Shown: positions 35,248 to 45,477 of the stretch, one piece after another | Layout of the letters: each line of letters starts with the position of its first letter | Numbering within the stretch: the first letter of the stretch is position 1 | Assembly: GCA_023436145.1 (NCBI GenBank) | Contig: JAEZKP010000033.1 | Location: 77,826-141,825 of the forward strand | Length of the DNA: 64,000 nucleotides | Origin: Fibrobacterota bacterium | GTDB taxonomy: Bacteria; Fibrobacterota; Chitinivibrionia; Chitinivibrionales; Chitinispirillaceae | Direction: 5' to 3' | Notes under the pieces: generated by a model | Seen by the model: the letters and a program-made list of their open reading frames with translations, nothing else | Told to the model about the DNA's origin: nothing | Databases searched by the model: none | Position numbers and translations under genes: made by a program

Positions 35248-37757
35248 GGTATATCTGCATGATTGCAACACTATCAAAAAGCATGTTTCTGAAAGCATCA
35301 CTAGTAACCGCCCTTTTAATTACAAGTTATTGCTGGGCTGGTGTAGGTGAGTCGGCTGTTATAACGCTTATATTTCCTCCAGGCGCACGAGCGACCGGTA
35401 TGGGAGAAGCATTCACAGGCCTTGCCGATGATGCCAGTGCTACTTATTACAATCCTGCAGGACTGGGACAGGCTCCGTTAGCACACTCCTGGAAAACACA
35501 TCTGAATAACACTAATCAGGTTATTACAGCAATCGCTTCCAAAAAGAAAAAAGATTTCGGTTTCAAAGACAACATCTGGGCCGGAACCGACAAGGGGCTT
35601 ATCCACTTTAATGGAAAGCATTGGGAATCATACGAGATTTATCTTATCCAGATTGATGACGATCTTGAGGATATTGCTAATAAGTTTCTGACTAATGATG
35701 ATGAACAACAATTGAAACAAGCGATCTGGGCAATCAGATTCGAAAATAAAATAGAAATAAAGCGCTTTAATGAGACTAAAGAGCTGGTGAAAAAAGCTCT
35801 GTTAAAACAAAACTCGACAAACCCTGATTCAATCGCTTCAATACTGGCCAGACAAATTCTTGACCTGTCCTCTTTTGAGCGTACTTCCGGGAAAATCTCA
35901 AAAATTGTTTCTGATTTTATCCACACAACTCTGCCTAACACCTCAATATCAACTCAGGACTCTTCGGGCACATCTGACTCCTCCATTACAGTTCTAACCA
36001 CGCCATTGGATTCACTTGCCATAAATTCGCTGGCCGAAAAAACCGACAGTATTCTTAAAACTGAAGATATCACTCTGGAGAGTCTGACCGAGATAAGAAT
36101 ACCCTATTCAATCGCGGTAAATGAAAGGGTAAATACTTTAATCCTGGACAATTCAGATCGTATCTGGATTGGTACTGCCAATGGATTATGGCGCTACAAC
36201 AAAGAGGAATGGAAATCATACTCAATGGCAGACGGCTTGCCATCCAATAATATTATCTCGCTGGCACTAAGCCCCAGAGGTGATATTGCGGTTGGAACCG
36301 ATAAGGGAATAGCCATCCTTTCTTCAACCGGCAACTGGAAAAGCTATGATACGATTTCGGGACAACCGCTATCGCAAGTCAACGCTGTTCAATTCGACAA
36401 ATCCGAGGCAGTTTACATAGGTACAAACAGCGGCCTTTTCAAAATCAAAGACAGCACAGTAACCATTTTTGATACTACTCAAGGCCTTCTCTCAAACAAA
36501 GTTAATGCTCTGATGGTGGATTCAGACAATAAACTGTGGATTGGTGGTGAAAACGGAATCTGTATCTATGATGAAGCCACATGGAAACGTTACAAATTCC
36601 CAAACAGCATCGTCAGCTCAATTTCTGAAGAAAAAAGCGGAGTCGTCTGGATTGGAACTAATAAAGGCGCAATCAGCTACAAAGCACGCAAACCCAAAAC
36701 TGATGATAATGGAAACTCGATTGAGCGTGCCCCGGAATGGAACTCGTTCCATTCAAAAAATTCTCTTAAAGGTGACAGTGTTACCTCGATCAATGTTCAT
36801 GATAATGACATCTGGATTGGCACAGAGAAAACTCTGAACCAGTATGACAAAGCAAACATGCAGTCATATATCGCTTTCGAACAACTCTTGCCCGAGCTGC
36901 ATATTCCAGACCTGTGGCATCTTTACATAGGGCAGATTTTCCCGACTCAGGATTGGGGAACTATCGGTCTGTCAATTAATTACCTGTTCATGGGAGAAAA
37001 TGAAATCTATGATGCACTGGGTAATAAGGACAGGACTGTAAAATCCTGGGAGGGTGTTTTCAACCTATCTTACGGCTTCCCTATCTCCAAAAAGGATCTC
37101 TCTTTAGGATTGAATGCCAAATATGTGGTAAGTGCGCTTGCCCCCGGAGGAGAAGATGGAGACGGTGTAGGACATACGTTTGCTCTGGATGTGGCAGTGT
37201 TGAAACGAAACTTTTTTCTGAAAAATTTCGATCTGGGATTCATGTTTCAGAATATGGGTCCTCACATCTTTTATATCGACCGGGATAACGTTGATCCAAT
37301 TCCCTTTACTCTGCGGCTGGGTCTGGCATACCGTGCTGTTCAGACTCCCATTCACGATCTGAAATTTGTCCTTGATTTGCACAAAGAAGTAGTCAAGAAC
37401 TATTTCACTAAGAAACCCGATCCGTTCTGGAAAGCCTTCATTACCGATTTAGTTACCGATACGGCGGATAATTATAAAGAGGAAGCACAGGAGATCAATA
37501 TAAACCTGGGGATGGAATACTGGTATAACAACGTGATTGCTGTTCGCAGTGGACTTCTCTTTGATTACATTGGAGAGAGATATGAGTTGAACCTGGGGTT
37601 GGGATTTAAATACGGTACGATGAAATTCGACTTTTCCTATATAGTGGCACCTGAGGGTTTTCTCAAGGGGCTCTTACGCAATATCAATTCCACCAAAGAT
37701 GGTGCAACCGGTGTTCGTGATGGACAATGGCGAATATCGTTCATGTTTGATTATTGA
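35244..37757 (+). CDS. PorV/UPF0164-like outer-membrane protein with inserted beta-propeller
   Basis: After a signal peptide comes GARATGMGEAFTGLADDASATYYNPAGLG, the classic opening of the UPF0164/PorV barrel family. Then instead of continuing the barrel the chain has a long propeller-like section (residues about 110-500) of repeats such as IWAGTDKGL, WIGTANGLWRYN, AVGTDKGIA and YIGTNSGLF (Reg_prop type), interrupted by a charged linker. The barrel resumes at about 545 (IPDLWHLYIGQIFPTQDWG) and ends in aromatic strands (SFMFDY). PorV carries T9SS substrates to the cell surface. A role as a T9SS-type carrier with a sensing or docking propeller is inference. Coupled to the upstream gene; the next gene starts 72 bases downstream. 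Confidence 0.8.
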   Translation: MRYICMIATLSKSMFLKASLVTALLITSYCWAGVGESAVITLIFPPGARATGMGEAFTGLADDASATYYNPAGLGQAPLAHSWKTHLNNTNQVITAIASKKKKDFGFKDNIWAGTDKGLIHFNGKHWESYEIYLIQIDDDLEDIANKFLTNDDEQQLKQAIWAIRFENKIEIKRFNETKELVKKALLKQNSTNPDSIASILARQILDLSSFERTSGKISKIVSDFIHTTLPNTSISTQDSSGTSDSSITVLTTPLDSLAINSLAEKTDSILKTEDITLESLTEIRIPYSIAVNERVNTLILDNSDRIWIGTANGLWRYNKEEWKSYSMADGLPSNNIISLALSPRGDIAVGTDKGIAILSSTGNWKSYDTISGQPLSQVNAVQFDKSEAVYIGTNSGLFKIKDSTVTIFDTTQGLLSNKVNALMVDSDNKLWIGGENGICIYDEATWKRYKFPNSIVSSISEEKSGVVWIGTNKGAISYKARKPKTDDNGNSIERAPEWNSFHSKNSLKGDSVTSINVHDNDIWIGTEKTLNQYDKANMQSYIAFEQLLPELHIPDLWHLYIGQIFPTQDWGTIGLSINYLFMGENEIYDALGNKDRTVKSWEGVFNLSYGFPISKKDLSLGLNAKYVVSALAPGGEDGDGVGHTFALDVAVLKRNFFLKNFDLGFMFQNMGPHIFYIDRDNVDPIPFTLRLGLAYRAVQTPIHDLKFVLDLHKEVVKNYFTKKPDPFWKAFITDLVTDTADNYKEEAQEININLGMEYWYNNVIAVRSGLLFDYIGERYELNLGLGFKYGTMKFDFSYIVAPEGFLKGLLRNINSTKDGATGVRDGQWRISFMFDY

Positions 37758-37776
37758 TTGTTAATATGATTTAATC

Positions 37777-37799
37777 CGGTCATTATGACCGAAATTTTT
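37777..37799 (+). terminator. Short intrinsic terminator after the PorV-like gene
   Basis: CGGTCA pairs with TGACCG (37777-37791) around TTA and is followed by AAATTTTT. The stem is short, so termination may be partial. Confidence 0.5.
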
Positions 37800-37829
37800 G
37801 GGATCTGAAACTGGACGGGATTATTGTAA

Positions 37830-40800
37830 ATGCATTATAAGGGTTCAATTTTTCATGTTTTTCTGATATCTTTACTGTTTTTTACCGCATCTGCTGGTTT
37901 CGCTCAAAAAGCACTCTTAAGAACAAGTTCACAGAAACGGCTGGTGGAAACGGCACGCGACCATCAATGGTCCATCAATTTCCACAAAGCTAAGCCAGAT
38001 ACAATCCACATCATGGCTTTTATGGTGGAGTTTGATACCGATACCTCCTACCTGACCACCGGTAATGGTAAATTCGAGATGAGAGGTGGAGGGGACAAGG
38101 AAAAGGATGAATTTCGATGGTATTTCAATAGTAAAGACACTGTTTACAAATTCGATGACCATCCTCACGATTCCCTTTATTTTATTAACCAGCTCGAAAC
38201 TGCTGCCCAGTACTTTCGGAAAGTCTCGCGTGGCAAATTAGTTATCAAACACTCTGTTTACAGCAAAGACCCGGATGGCAGACAGTATACAGTTCCTAAC
38301 AGCCTTCCTAAATATTCTCCCGGTGGAAAAAAGAAAGGTGAAACTCTGGAGCAGTATTATGAAAGAAAATCAACAGGTCTGCTTCGTTTTTCAAAAGATG
38401 CCATAGTGGAAGTCAGTAAATTACCGGATAAATCTCCTTTTTCCCGTCTCAGCTTCCAGCCATCAGACAGCACAATCCGTGATGAATCAGGCCTTAAAAC
38501 CGTTTTTCTGATTTTCCATGCAGGAGCGACTTACTTCACCGACTCCCGTAGGGATTCTGAAGCTGACATGTACGATGTTTTTATCACTCCAGATTACTAC
38601 AAGTATTACCGGGACTCACTGGGACTTGCTCAGAATGGAATTCTGGTGCAGGGAAAAAATACTCTGCTTATCGACGAAGTCATGATCTGTTCAGAGACAG
38701 CAAATCAGGACAGTCTTAATTGCGGTATACAGGGAATTTTAGTCAATCAGATCGCCCGCCAGCTGGGAATTCCAGACCTTTGGGCCAGCTCTGGATCAGG
38801 TGTGGGTGGTTTCTGTATTATGGATATAGGTGCCGATTTTAATGGTAATGGATTTATTCCACCATATCCTTCAGCCTGGGTACGTGCCTTTATGGGATGG
38901 GATGAGCCCAAAGTAGCCCCTATCGGGGTAGCCAATTCCTATTCAGTCAAAGCGTTGTCAACCGTACTGGAAAACGTTGCAAACGGAAAGGAAAGTAATG
39001 ATACTACAATCCTGATGGTGCCCATTAACGAACATGAATATTACCTTATTGAAAATCGCCAGCGCAATCTCTCCGGAAATAGGAACCTATTCAAATACGA
39101 TACCAGCGATCAAATCAGAAAACCAATCGCCTCCTATCCGTTTCATGTCAATCTGGATTCTGTGCTTAAAACCATCGGCCCCTCCCGTACGGTAAGTCTG
39201 CCACAAAATAACGATATAGGGCTACCAGCTTCCGGTATACTTGTCTGGCATGTGGACGAACACCTTATCCGACAAAGACTTCAGTATAATATGGTTAACT
39301 CTGATTCTACCTATAAAGGTGTGAGACTGGTGGAAGCAGATGGAATACCGGACATCAGTGTAAAATTCCAGAATATTCTGGGTGAACAGGTTTACGATTT
39401 CGGTGGAGCCGAGGATGTCTTCCCCTATGAATCGGTTATCGACTCTTCCTCTAAAATTGACCGGGTAATCGGTTTTGGGCCATATACCAGCCCATCAACA
39501 CGCAGTAATGATGGCGGGCATACCTGGATAAAGCTTCAGTTTACTCCTCAGCACAGTGTGCAGAAGGAATATTCTGTATTGATAAGAGGATCGCATCATC
39601 ATTATACTTCCAATGTTTCCGATTCCGTGTTCAAGGTTTCAGTCCAGTGGGATTATCTGGTGCCCTCCTGGCCCAGAAGAGCCGCTCCGGAAGAATTCTT
39701 CGAACCGGTAAGTGGAAACTTTGATCCTTCATCAGAAACACAGGAACTTGTTCTGGTGAGTAAATCAGGGAAAATCTATGCCTGGTCTGCCGATACACTA
39801 CTCCACCAGGGATATAATAAAAAATTGCTGTTTGTTAACCGTGTGGACCTTAAAGGGGATACCCTTTACAACTCTGACACGATCCGGTTTCTGGACAGTC
39901 TGCCACAAATTAGCGGTATGCCCTCGGTTATTGCCAACCGGGTTTTCATGCCATCTGCTAATGGATGCATCTATTCGCTGAGTTCACTCAGTCCTTCAGA
40001 AGCCCGGTTTGACACCATCAGACTCAGCGCCATACCATCCTGCTATGTTTGTAATTATGCAGATTCAGCATGGGCTGTAGGTTGTAAAAACGGGGTTATC
40101 TTCTTTGGCAATTTCATGGAGCCCCTTAATTCCGTCAAACTCAAATCCGACAGTGCAGTCAATGCTATTGCATCATTGAAAGGTTCAAGCAGTTCCATAG
40201 CCGTTATCCAAAGCGATGGTTCACTTTCTCTTTGTACTGCCGGCAAAAATACAGCCGACTTAACGACGGTTGTACCTGGAATTGCTCCTTATACTCTGGT
40301 CACTGGAGATCTGGATCGGGACAATGCATTGGAGATAGTGGTTTCAGACAGCAGACATGGCCTTTGGGTATACAAAGCAGACCTTAAACTGGCCAAAGGA
40401 TGGACTGTAAAGCCCACCGACTGGCCCTCAACCTACACTTATATAGATACCAGTAAGCATTCAAAAAATGACCGTTCAATTTTACCAGTAAATTATTCCG
40501 CACCAGCACTTGCAGATCTGGATAAAGACGGCCATCTGGACATAGTCATCAGTGGCACCAATGGCATCTATGCTTTCAACTACAAAAACGTTTTACTCAA
40601 CGGGTGGCCGGCATATCTTGATACCCGTTACTGGTATCAGCGCGGTAGCGTCCAATCATCCCCGGCAATTGTGACCGGCACCAACAGAGAACCCCTGGTT
40701 TTGTTCTCTTCTGCCACCGGCGAAAATGTTACATTCAGAGCCGCAAAGGTGATTAAGGCCGATCTGAACACTGGCACTGTCTGGTTTTACCTGGAAAACG

Positions 40801-41501
40801 GGGCACTTGATAGTATCACAGATTTTACCAGAGCACAGATGGATACCATCCTGAACTACAATGATTCGCTTATTGCCCATGATATCACTCCGGGAGGCCT
40901 CGTCGATGCACTTACCAAAGAGGCAAAACGGCCCTCTGAATTTACCAATTCCTTTTTACAATCCAGCTGGCCCTTAACAGCAGGTTCTCCTCTTATCTGC
41001 TCACCGATGCTTTGTTTCATGGACCAGGACCAGACTCCGGACCTGATAGCTGTGTCAAGCGAAGGCTGGGTTTACAGGTGGGAGATTGCCCGGAAAATCC
41101 TTCCGGATTCTCTTTTCTGGCCAATGCCCGGATACAATAACGGACGTTCATTCACCTACGGTGGAATTGCCCCTCCGGTTCTGGAAGTAACACGTGAACC
41201 GATCAGTTTTTTCAGTTATCCCAACCCGGCCAGAGGTATCAAAAATGTGACAATTAAATACCAGTTTTCAGGACCGGCTACAAATGTAAGACTCGATATA
41301 TTCAGTATTACCGGATTTGTAGTTTACTCAAAGAAAAAGATGGGAAATCCACCGGAAGAATTAACTGGAAGTTATCCGAGCTGGAATGAACACAATGTCT
41401 CGATTGAGAAGTTCGGTCCCGGTGTCTACAGATGCCGGCTGGAAGCAACTATCAATGGTAAAAAACATTCCAGATTCTGGAAAATGGCTGTAATTAAATA
41501 G
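37830..41501 (+). CDS. Large secreted M6-family (immune inhibitor A-like) protein with altered active site, FG-GAP region and T9SS-like C-terminus
   Basis: A signal peptide is followed by an M6 metalloprotease-like domain (about 55-450): FLIFHAGATYFTD, then NQIARQLGIPDLW (306-318) at the place of the M6 HEFGHxLGLPDLY, and GFCIMDIGADFNGNG...PSAWVRAFMGWDEP. The first His, Glu and second His of HExxH are thus Asn306, Gln307 and Arg310, so zinc catalysis is not expected. Residues about 600-1130 are propeller-like, with FG-GAP motifs (DLDKDGHLDIVISGTNGIYAF). The last about 90 residues, starting SYPNPARG, match a T9SS type A sorting-like domain. Probably a surface pseudopeptidase with adhesive or structural function. 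It is followed 20 bases later by an intact peptidase gene. Confidence 0.85.
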   Translation: MHYKGSIFHVFLISLLFFTASAGFAQKALLRTSSQKRLVETARDHQWSINFHKAKPDTIHIMAFMVEFDTDTSYLTTGNGKFEMRGGGDKEKDEFRWYFNSKDTVYKFDDHPHDSLYFINQLETAAQYFRKVSRGKLVIKHSVYSKDPDGRQYTVPNSLPKYSPGGKKKGETLEQYYERKSTGLLRFSKDAIVEVSKLPDKSPFSRLSFQPSDSTIRDESGLKTVFLIFHAGATYFTDSRRDSEADMYDVFITPDYYKYYRDSLGLAQNGILVQGKNTLLIDEVMICSETANQDSLNCGIQGILVNQIARQLGIPDLWASSGSGVGGFCIMDIGADFNGNGFIPPYPSAWVRAFMGWDEPKVAPIGVANSYSVKALSTVLENVANGKESNDTTILMVPINEHEYYLIENRQRNLSGNRNLFKYDTSDQIRKPIASYPFHVNLDSVLKTIGPSRTVSLPQNNDIGLPASGILVWHVDEHLIRQRLQYNMVNSDSTYKGVRLVEADGIPDISVKFQNILGEQVYDFGGAEDVFPYESVIDSSSKIDRVIGFGPYTSPSTRSNDGGHTWIKLQFTPQHSVQKEYSVLIRGSHHHYTSNVSDSVFKVSVQWDYLVPSWPRRAAPEEFFEPVSGNFDPSSETQELVLVSKSGKIYAWSADTLLHQGYNKKLLFVNRVDLKGDTLYNSDTIRFLDSLPQISGMPSVIANRVFMPSANGCIYSLSSLSPSEARFDTIRLSAIPSCYVCNYADSAWAVGCKNGVIFFGNFMEPLNSVKLKSDSAVNAIASLKGSSSSIAVIQSDGSLSLCTAGKNTADLTTVVPGIAPYTLVTGDLDRDNALEIVVSDSRHGLWVYKADLKLAKGWTVKPTDWPSTYTYIDTSKHSKNDRSILPVNYSAPALADLDKDGHLDIVISGTNGIYAFNYKNVLLNGWPAYLDTRYWYQRGSVQSSPAIVTGTNREPLVLFSSATGENVTFRAAKVIKADLNTGTVWFYLENGALDSITDFTRAQMDTILNYNDSLIAHDITPGGLVDALTKEAKRPSEFTNSFLQSSWPLTAGSPLICSPMLCFMDQDQTPDLIAVSSEGWVYRWEIARKILPDSLFWPMPGYNNGRSFTYGGIAPPVLEVTREPISFFSYPNPARGIKNVTIKYQFSGPATNVRLDIFSITGFVVYSKKKMGNPPEELTGSYPSWNEHNVSIEKFGPGVYRCRLEATINGKKHSRFWKMAVIK

Positions 41502-41520
41502 AAACCGGACAGGATTTATT

Positions 41521-44500
41521 GTGAAATTTAAAGCGGCTCTTTTTCTCCTACTCATACTTACATTCTGTTTGAACAGTTTTGCAGCCAGATTCAATGCATT
41601 CGGACTTAAATTCGAAACTGTTAATACCGAGCACTTCAGAATATCCTACATGAAAAATTGCGGTTATCTTGTTGAAAAAGTAAGTACAAAACTCGAGCAG
41701 CTTTATAGCATTTACAAAGACACCTACGGATTTACTCTGCCCTCAAAAACCGACGTTATAATCCTAGACAGTGATTACAGTAACGGTTGGGCACTTGCAT
41801 ATACCAATACCATCACCCTGTGGAGTCATGATTCAGATTTCGAACTCAGAGGAACACATGACTGGTGGGAGGATGTCATAACTCACGAATTTGCACACAT
41901 TGTTTCCATTAATGCCGGACTAAAGCTTTCCCCCACCATACCTGATCTGCGTTTCGGTTTCTTTTCGCATCCCAATGAAAAAAACCGTACGGAGATATTT
42001 CACAGCCTGAGTACAGATATTCTTCCGTTCTGGTTTACAGAAGGTATCGCCCAGTATGAGAGTTCACGACATGGTGCAGACAGCTGGGATTCTCACAGAG
42101 ACATGATTCTACGTACATTGGTCCTTTCTGACAAACTTCTTTCATGGGCACACATGCAGGTTGGATCCGGCAAGGGTGATGATTACGAAAAAAGTTATAA
42201 CCATGGTTTTGCCCTGGTATCCTATATTGCCCAAAAATATGGTTATAATAAAATCGCACTGATGGTGCGTGAGAGTACAAAAATCAACCGGCTTGATTTT
42301 GACCGGGTAATAAAGGCTGTACTTGGAATATCCGGAGAACAGTTATATGAGGAGTGGAAAATTCACCTGCAGAAAATTTACAAGCAAAAAATTGCAGATA
42401 TTGGCACGCAGGTTTACGGCAAAAAAATCAACAAGGATGGATTTGTTAATCTATGGCCTAAATTTTCTCCTGATGGCTCCAGGATTTTTTTCCTCTCAAA
42501 CGGGAAACGTGATTACTCCAGGAAAGTCCTTTTCTCCTACACCTTAAGTGATACAGTTGAAGAGAAACAGAGAATACGGCTGGAAATGGGCATAAGCGAC
42601 AATTACGATATCCACATCCCAACAGGAAGAATCTGCTATTCCAGTGCTCATTCAGCCAAATCTCAGCTGTCTGCCAGCGAGGGTGGAACACGAGTCCTAG
42701 ACTTGTTCATAGATACACTTCCTCCTGAAAAGAAGAAATTCAAACTTTTTCACAAAACAGACCGTCAGATCACCCGGAAAAAAAGTGTCTTCAATTCATC
42801 ATTCTCCCCCACAGGTGACAAAATAGCCTACTCCCAAAGGTCGGTCGACCGTTTTTTCCTGTCAATCACCGATACCAGCGGTAAAAATGACCGGAAGGTA
42901 TTCCCCGGAGAATCTGACAGTGTTGAAATAAAATACATTTATAGTATGGACTGGTCACCTAACGGTAAAGACATCGCATTCAGCTTCATGGATAAGAAAA
43001 ACCGCAAGATAGCTATCTATGACACCACCGATAAAAGTTGTAAAGTCTTCTGCAGCAGCGACTTTGACCAGAGAGACCCGTCATTCAGTCCTGATGGAAA
43101 ATTTCTCTATTTCTCTTCAGACAGAAACGGTATCTTCAACATCTATCGTTACAATTTTGAATCAAAGAAACTTGAGCAGGTTACCAATGTTGCAGGAGGG
43201 GGATTCGAACCGTCCTTATCTCCTGATGGAAAAAAGATGGTTTATGCCGGTTATGCCAGGGACGGATATGGTATTTATCTGATTGACACCATAAAAGTTC
43301 TGTCGGAAACCACAATTGACGATCCCTTCACGCCCTTAACCAGGCATCCAATAAGTTCAAATTCCAAAGCCGGCACACCGCAAAGAGCACTCCGCGGTGT
43401 ACCCAGACAACTGCTGGTAATGCCCATACTCCTGGGAGAACAAACCGTTAATCAGGATCATAATGTAAATAAAGGCAAAACGATTGTAAAAACCGGTCTT
43501 ATCTTTAATCTGATCGACCCCTGGACTATCTCGGGAATGGGTTCTGAATTAAACGGATATCTGTTTCTGCAACCCAGTCACATTATCGACATGCTCAGTT
43601 TCAAAAAGGGCTTTTTTGATGTCAAGAACAATTACGATCTGGGACTGTTCGGGTCTACCCAGCTTCTTCCATTGACACTTTCCTTTGATTACACCATGCG
43701 GGGCATTGCCGCCAGAGACTGGTTTTTCAATGAAGTGCAGGAGGAGACTGAATTTACCTATTATAACGCCCAGATCCAGGACCTTAATTTTAAAATCTCC
43801 CACATCTTAGGCAGCGAAAACGCCAGAAAACATTTTGGGCTCCATCTGCTGGGTGGTTTTGACTTCTACGATATACGGCTTTTACTGGATGATGTATTCG
43901 TTTTTAAATACAACCTGAATAAAGCCTTTAGAACCGGTGTAATGAGCACATTTGGAACTCAGAAATCGGAAGCTAAAAGTACTATTTCTCCAGTGGGCAT
44001 GGTTGCAAAACTGCAATATGATTTCTGGGATCAACATGCTCTGAAAGAAGAAAACAGCTTTTCCACAGATGATGGTACACTGAAGGAGCGATATGATGAT
44101 TATCAGTATCACCAGGTAACCGGTCACACCAAAATGGGATTACCTGCCCCCTGGTATGCACGTCATGATTTGCATCTGGATCTCATGGGAACAGCAATCA
44201 AGGTTATTAAGCAGGACACACCAATCCCCTCATTTCTACTTCCTGCAGCCTGGATTCCAGGTTACTCCTATTATTACCGGGATAAAAAAATCAAAAGAAT
44301 CACTCAAAAAGACACTGTTGAAATCGAATACGACACAGCACAGGTAAGTGGAAAAGCGATCATACAGGGAGAACTTTCCTACAGATTCCCATTATGGCCC
44401 AGATATCTTATCGATAAGAAAGTCGGAATTTTCTATCTGGAAAGACTATATGGAGCGATCAATTTATCAGGCGGGGCTGCTTGGGATAACCCCTCCGATT

Positions 44501-44739
44501 TTAAAAATCTTGATCGTGATGATTGGCTGCTGGCTTTCGGTCTGGAATTGCGTCTGGAAGCCCAGACATTCAGCAGTCTTCCTTTCGCTCTGAAACTGCG
44601 CTGGGACAAGGGACTGGATCAGAAGGCTCCCAGAGGTGGAAACAGGTTTACATTCGCTATCGGATACGACTTCGATAACTGGGATCTGGTTTTATTGCCC
44701 GATTACAGTGCAAACAGAGTAAAAGCACTTAATTATTAA
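41521..44739 (+). CDS. Zinc peptidase-TolB-like propeller-outer-membrane barrel protein
   Basis: A signal peptide is followed by a gluzincin-like (peptidase MA family) domain with H122-E123-F-A-H126 and the third-ligand helix WFTEGIAQYE (E174). Then come PD40/TolB-type propeller repeats with FSPDG..I.F.S, FSPTGDKIAYS, WSPNGKDIAFS, FSPDGKFLYFSSDRNG and LSPDGKKMVYAG (about 290-590), and a C-terminal region from about 620 rich in alternating aromatic residues, likely a BamA-like or other outer-membrane barrel. Catalytic residues look intact. The start is GTG at 41521, with AGGAT upstream. It follows the pseudopeptidase by 20 bases, suggesting an active/inactive pair. Confidence 0.82.
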   Translation: MKFKAALFLLLILTFCLNSFAARFNAFGLKFETVNTEHFRISYMKNCGYLVEKVSTKLEQLYSIYKDTYGFTLPSKTDVIILDSDYSNGWALAYTNTITLWSHDSDFELRGTHDWWEDVITHEFAHIVSINAGLKLSPTIPDLRFGFFSHPNEKNRTEIFHSLSTDILPFWFTEGIAQYESSRHGADSWDSHRDMILRTLVLSDKLLSWAHMQVGSGKGDDYEKSYNHGFALVSYIAQKYGYNKIALMVRESTKINRLDFDRVIKAVLGISGEQLYEEWKIHLQKIYKQKIADIGTQVYGKKINKDGFVNLWPKFSPDGSRIFFLSNGKRDYSRKVLFSYTLSDTVEEKQRIRLEMGISDNYDIHIPTGRICYSSAHSAKSQLSASEGGTRVLDLFIDTLPPEKKKFKLFHKTDRQITRKKSVFNSSFSPTGDKIAYSQRSVDRFFLSITDTSGKNDRKVFPGESDSVEIKYIYSMDWSPNGKDIAFSFMDKKNRKIAIYDTTDKSCKVFCSSDFDQRDPSFSPDGKFLYFSSDRNGIFNIYRYNFESKKLEQVTNVAGGGFEPSLSPDGKKMVYAGYARDGYGIYLIDTIKVLSETTIDDPFTPLTRHPISSNSKAGTPQRALRGVPRQLLVMPILLGEQTVNQDHNVNKGKTIVKTGLIFNLIDPWTISGMGSELNGYLFLQPSHIIDMLSFKKGFFDVKNNYDLGLFGSTQLLPLTLSFDYTMRGIAARDWFFNEVQEETEFTYYNAQIQDLNFKISHILGSENARKHFGLHLLGGFDFYDIRLLLDDVFVFKYNLNKAFRTGVMSTFGTQKSEAKSTISPVGMVAKLQYDFWDQHALKEENSFSTDDGTLKERYDDYQYHQVTGHTKMGLPAPWYARHDLHLDLMGTAIKVIKQDTPIPSFLLPAAWIPGYSYYYRDKKIKRITQKDTVEIEYDTAQVSGKAIIQGELSYRFPLWPRYLIDKKVGIFYLERLYGAINLSGGAAWDNPSDFKNLDRDDWLLAFGLELRLEAQTFSSLPFALKLRWDKGLDQKAPRGGNRFTFAIGYDFDNWDLVLLPDYSANRVKALNY

Positions 44740-44755
44740 TCACAATTGACACGCA

Positions 44756-45436
44756 TTACCCAGGGAAATAAAGAGAAATCTCCTCCACCAGTTTCTCAGC
44801 CGGTAGCTGGCCGGGAGCAACAGGTCTGTGCATAAACCCATAGGTGAAAAGTGAACCGAACAGAGGAGAAATTACTCTGGAAACCGTCCCCAATGGCCCC
44901 ATGGCAATGGTCACCACTGGTATCTTGCAATCTTCGGTAAATCTTAACAGTCGCGTTACGTCCGATCTGTTCCTGGCCATCACTGCAATTTTTACAATAT
45001 CCGCCCCCTGTATTATTGCCCGCTCAACCATATCCTGCAGCACCTCATCAGTTGGTGTTTTCTCAAAATCATGCTCTGAAACCAGAATCGTTTTTCCCTT
45101 GCAACAGGCTATGATTTCATTCGATAAGGGTGTCCCCAATTCTATGTCTACACAATCTACATATGGTGAGATACCTTTAAAATAATCCAGACGGTTACCT
45201 CTGTTGAAATCGGTTTCACGAACGGTTCCGATGGAGGGAATATCAACGGCTGACCGGATTTCTTTGACATAAGATACAGTTTCCTCCAATGGGGCAGCGA
45301 AACAATCGACTCGCAATTCGATAAGATCGATCCCTTTTACTTTTAAAGCCGAGATTTCCTCCATAGAAATCATTTCGTCAATTATAGCAACTACTGCCGG
45401 CTTTCTCCCCAACTCCAAACTACCTATCCTGACCAT
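44756..45436 (-). CDS. aroD: 3-dehydroquinate dehydratase, type I
   Basis: Third step of the shikimate pathway: 3-dehydroquinate to 3-dehydroshikimate through a lysine Schiff base. Hallmarks are IELRVDCF, SEHDFEKTP with catalytic H122, ADIVKIAV with Schiff-base K149, and the MGPLGTVSRV and FTYG blocks. Length 226 is usual. No other aro gene is nearby. It ends 17 bases from the convergent peptidase gene. The gene lies 42 bases beyond the radical SAM gene on the same strand, possibly an operon. Confidence 0.94.
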   Translation of the reverse strand: MVRIGSLELGRKPAVVAIIDEMISMEEISALKVKGIDLIELRVDCFAAPLEETVSYVKEIRSAVDIPSIGTVRETDFNRGNRLDYFKGISPYVDCVDIELGTPLSNEIIACCKGKTILVSEHDFEKTPTDEVLQDMVERAIIQGADIVKIAVMARNRSDVTRLLRFTEDCKIPVVTIAMGPLGTVSRVISPLFGSLFTYGFMHRPVAPGQLPAEKLVEEISLYFPG

Positions 45437-45477
45437 AATCTCTCCATTTTTCCGGTAATAAATTGTTATTTACAAAA

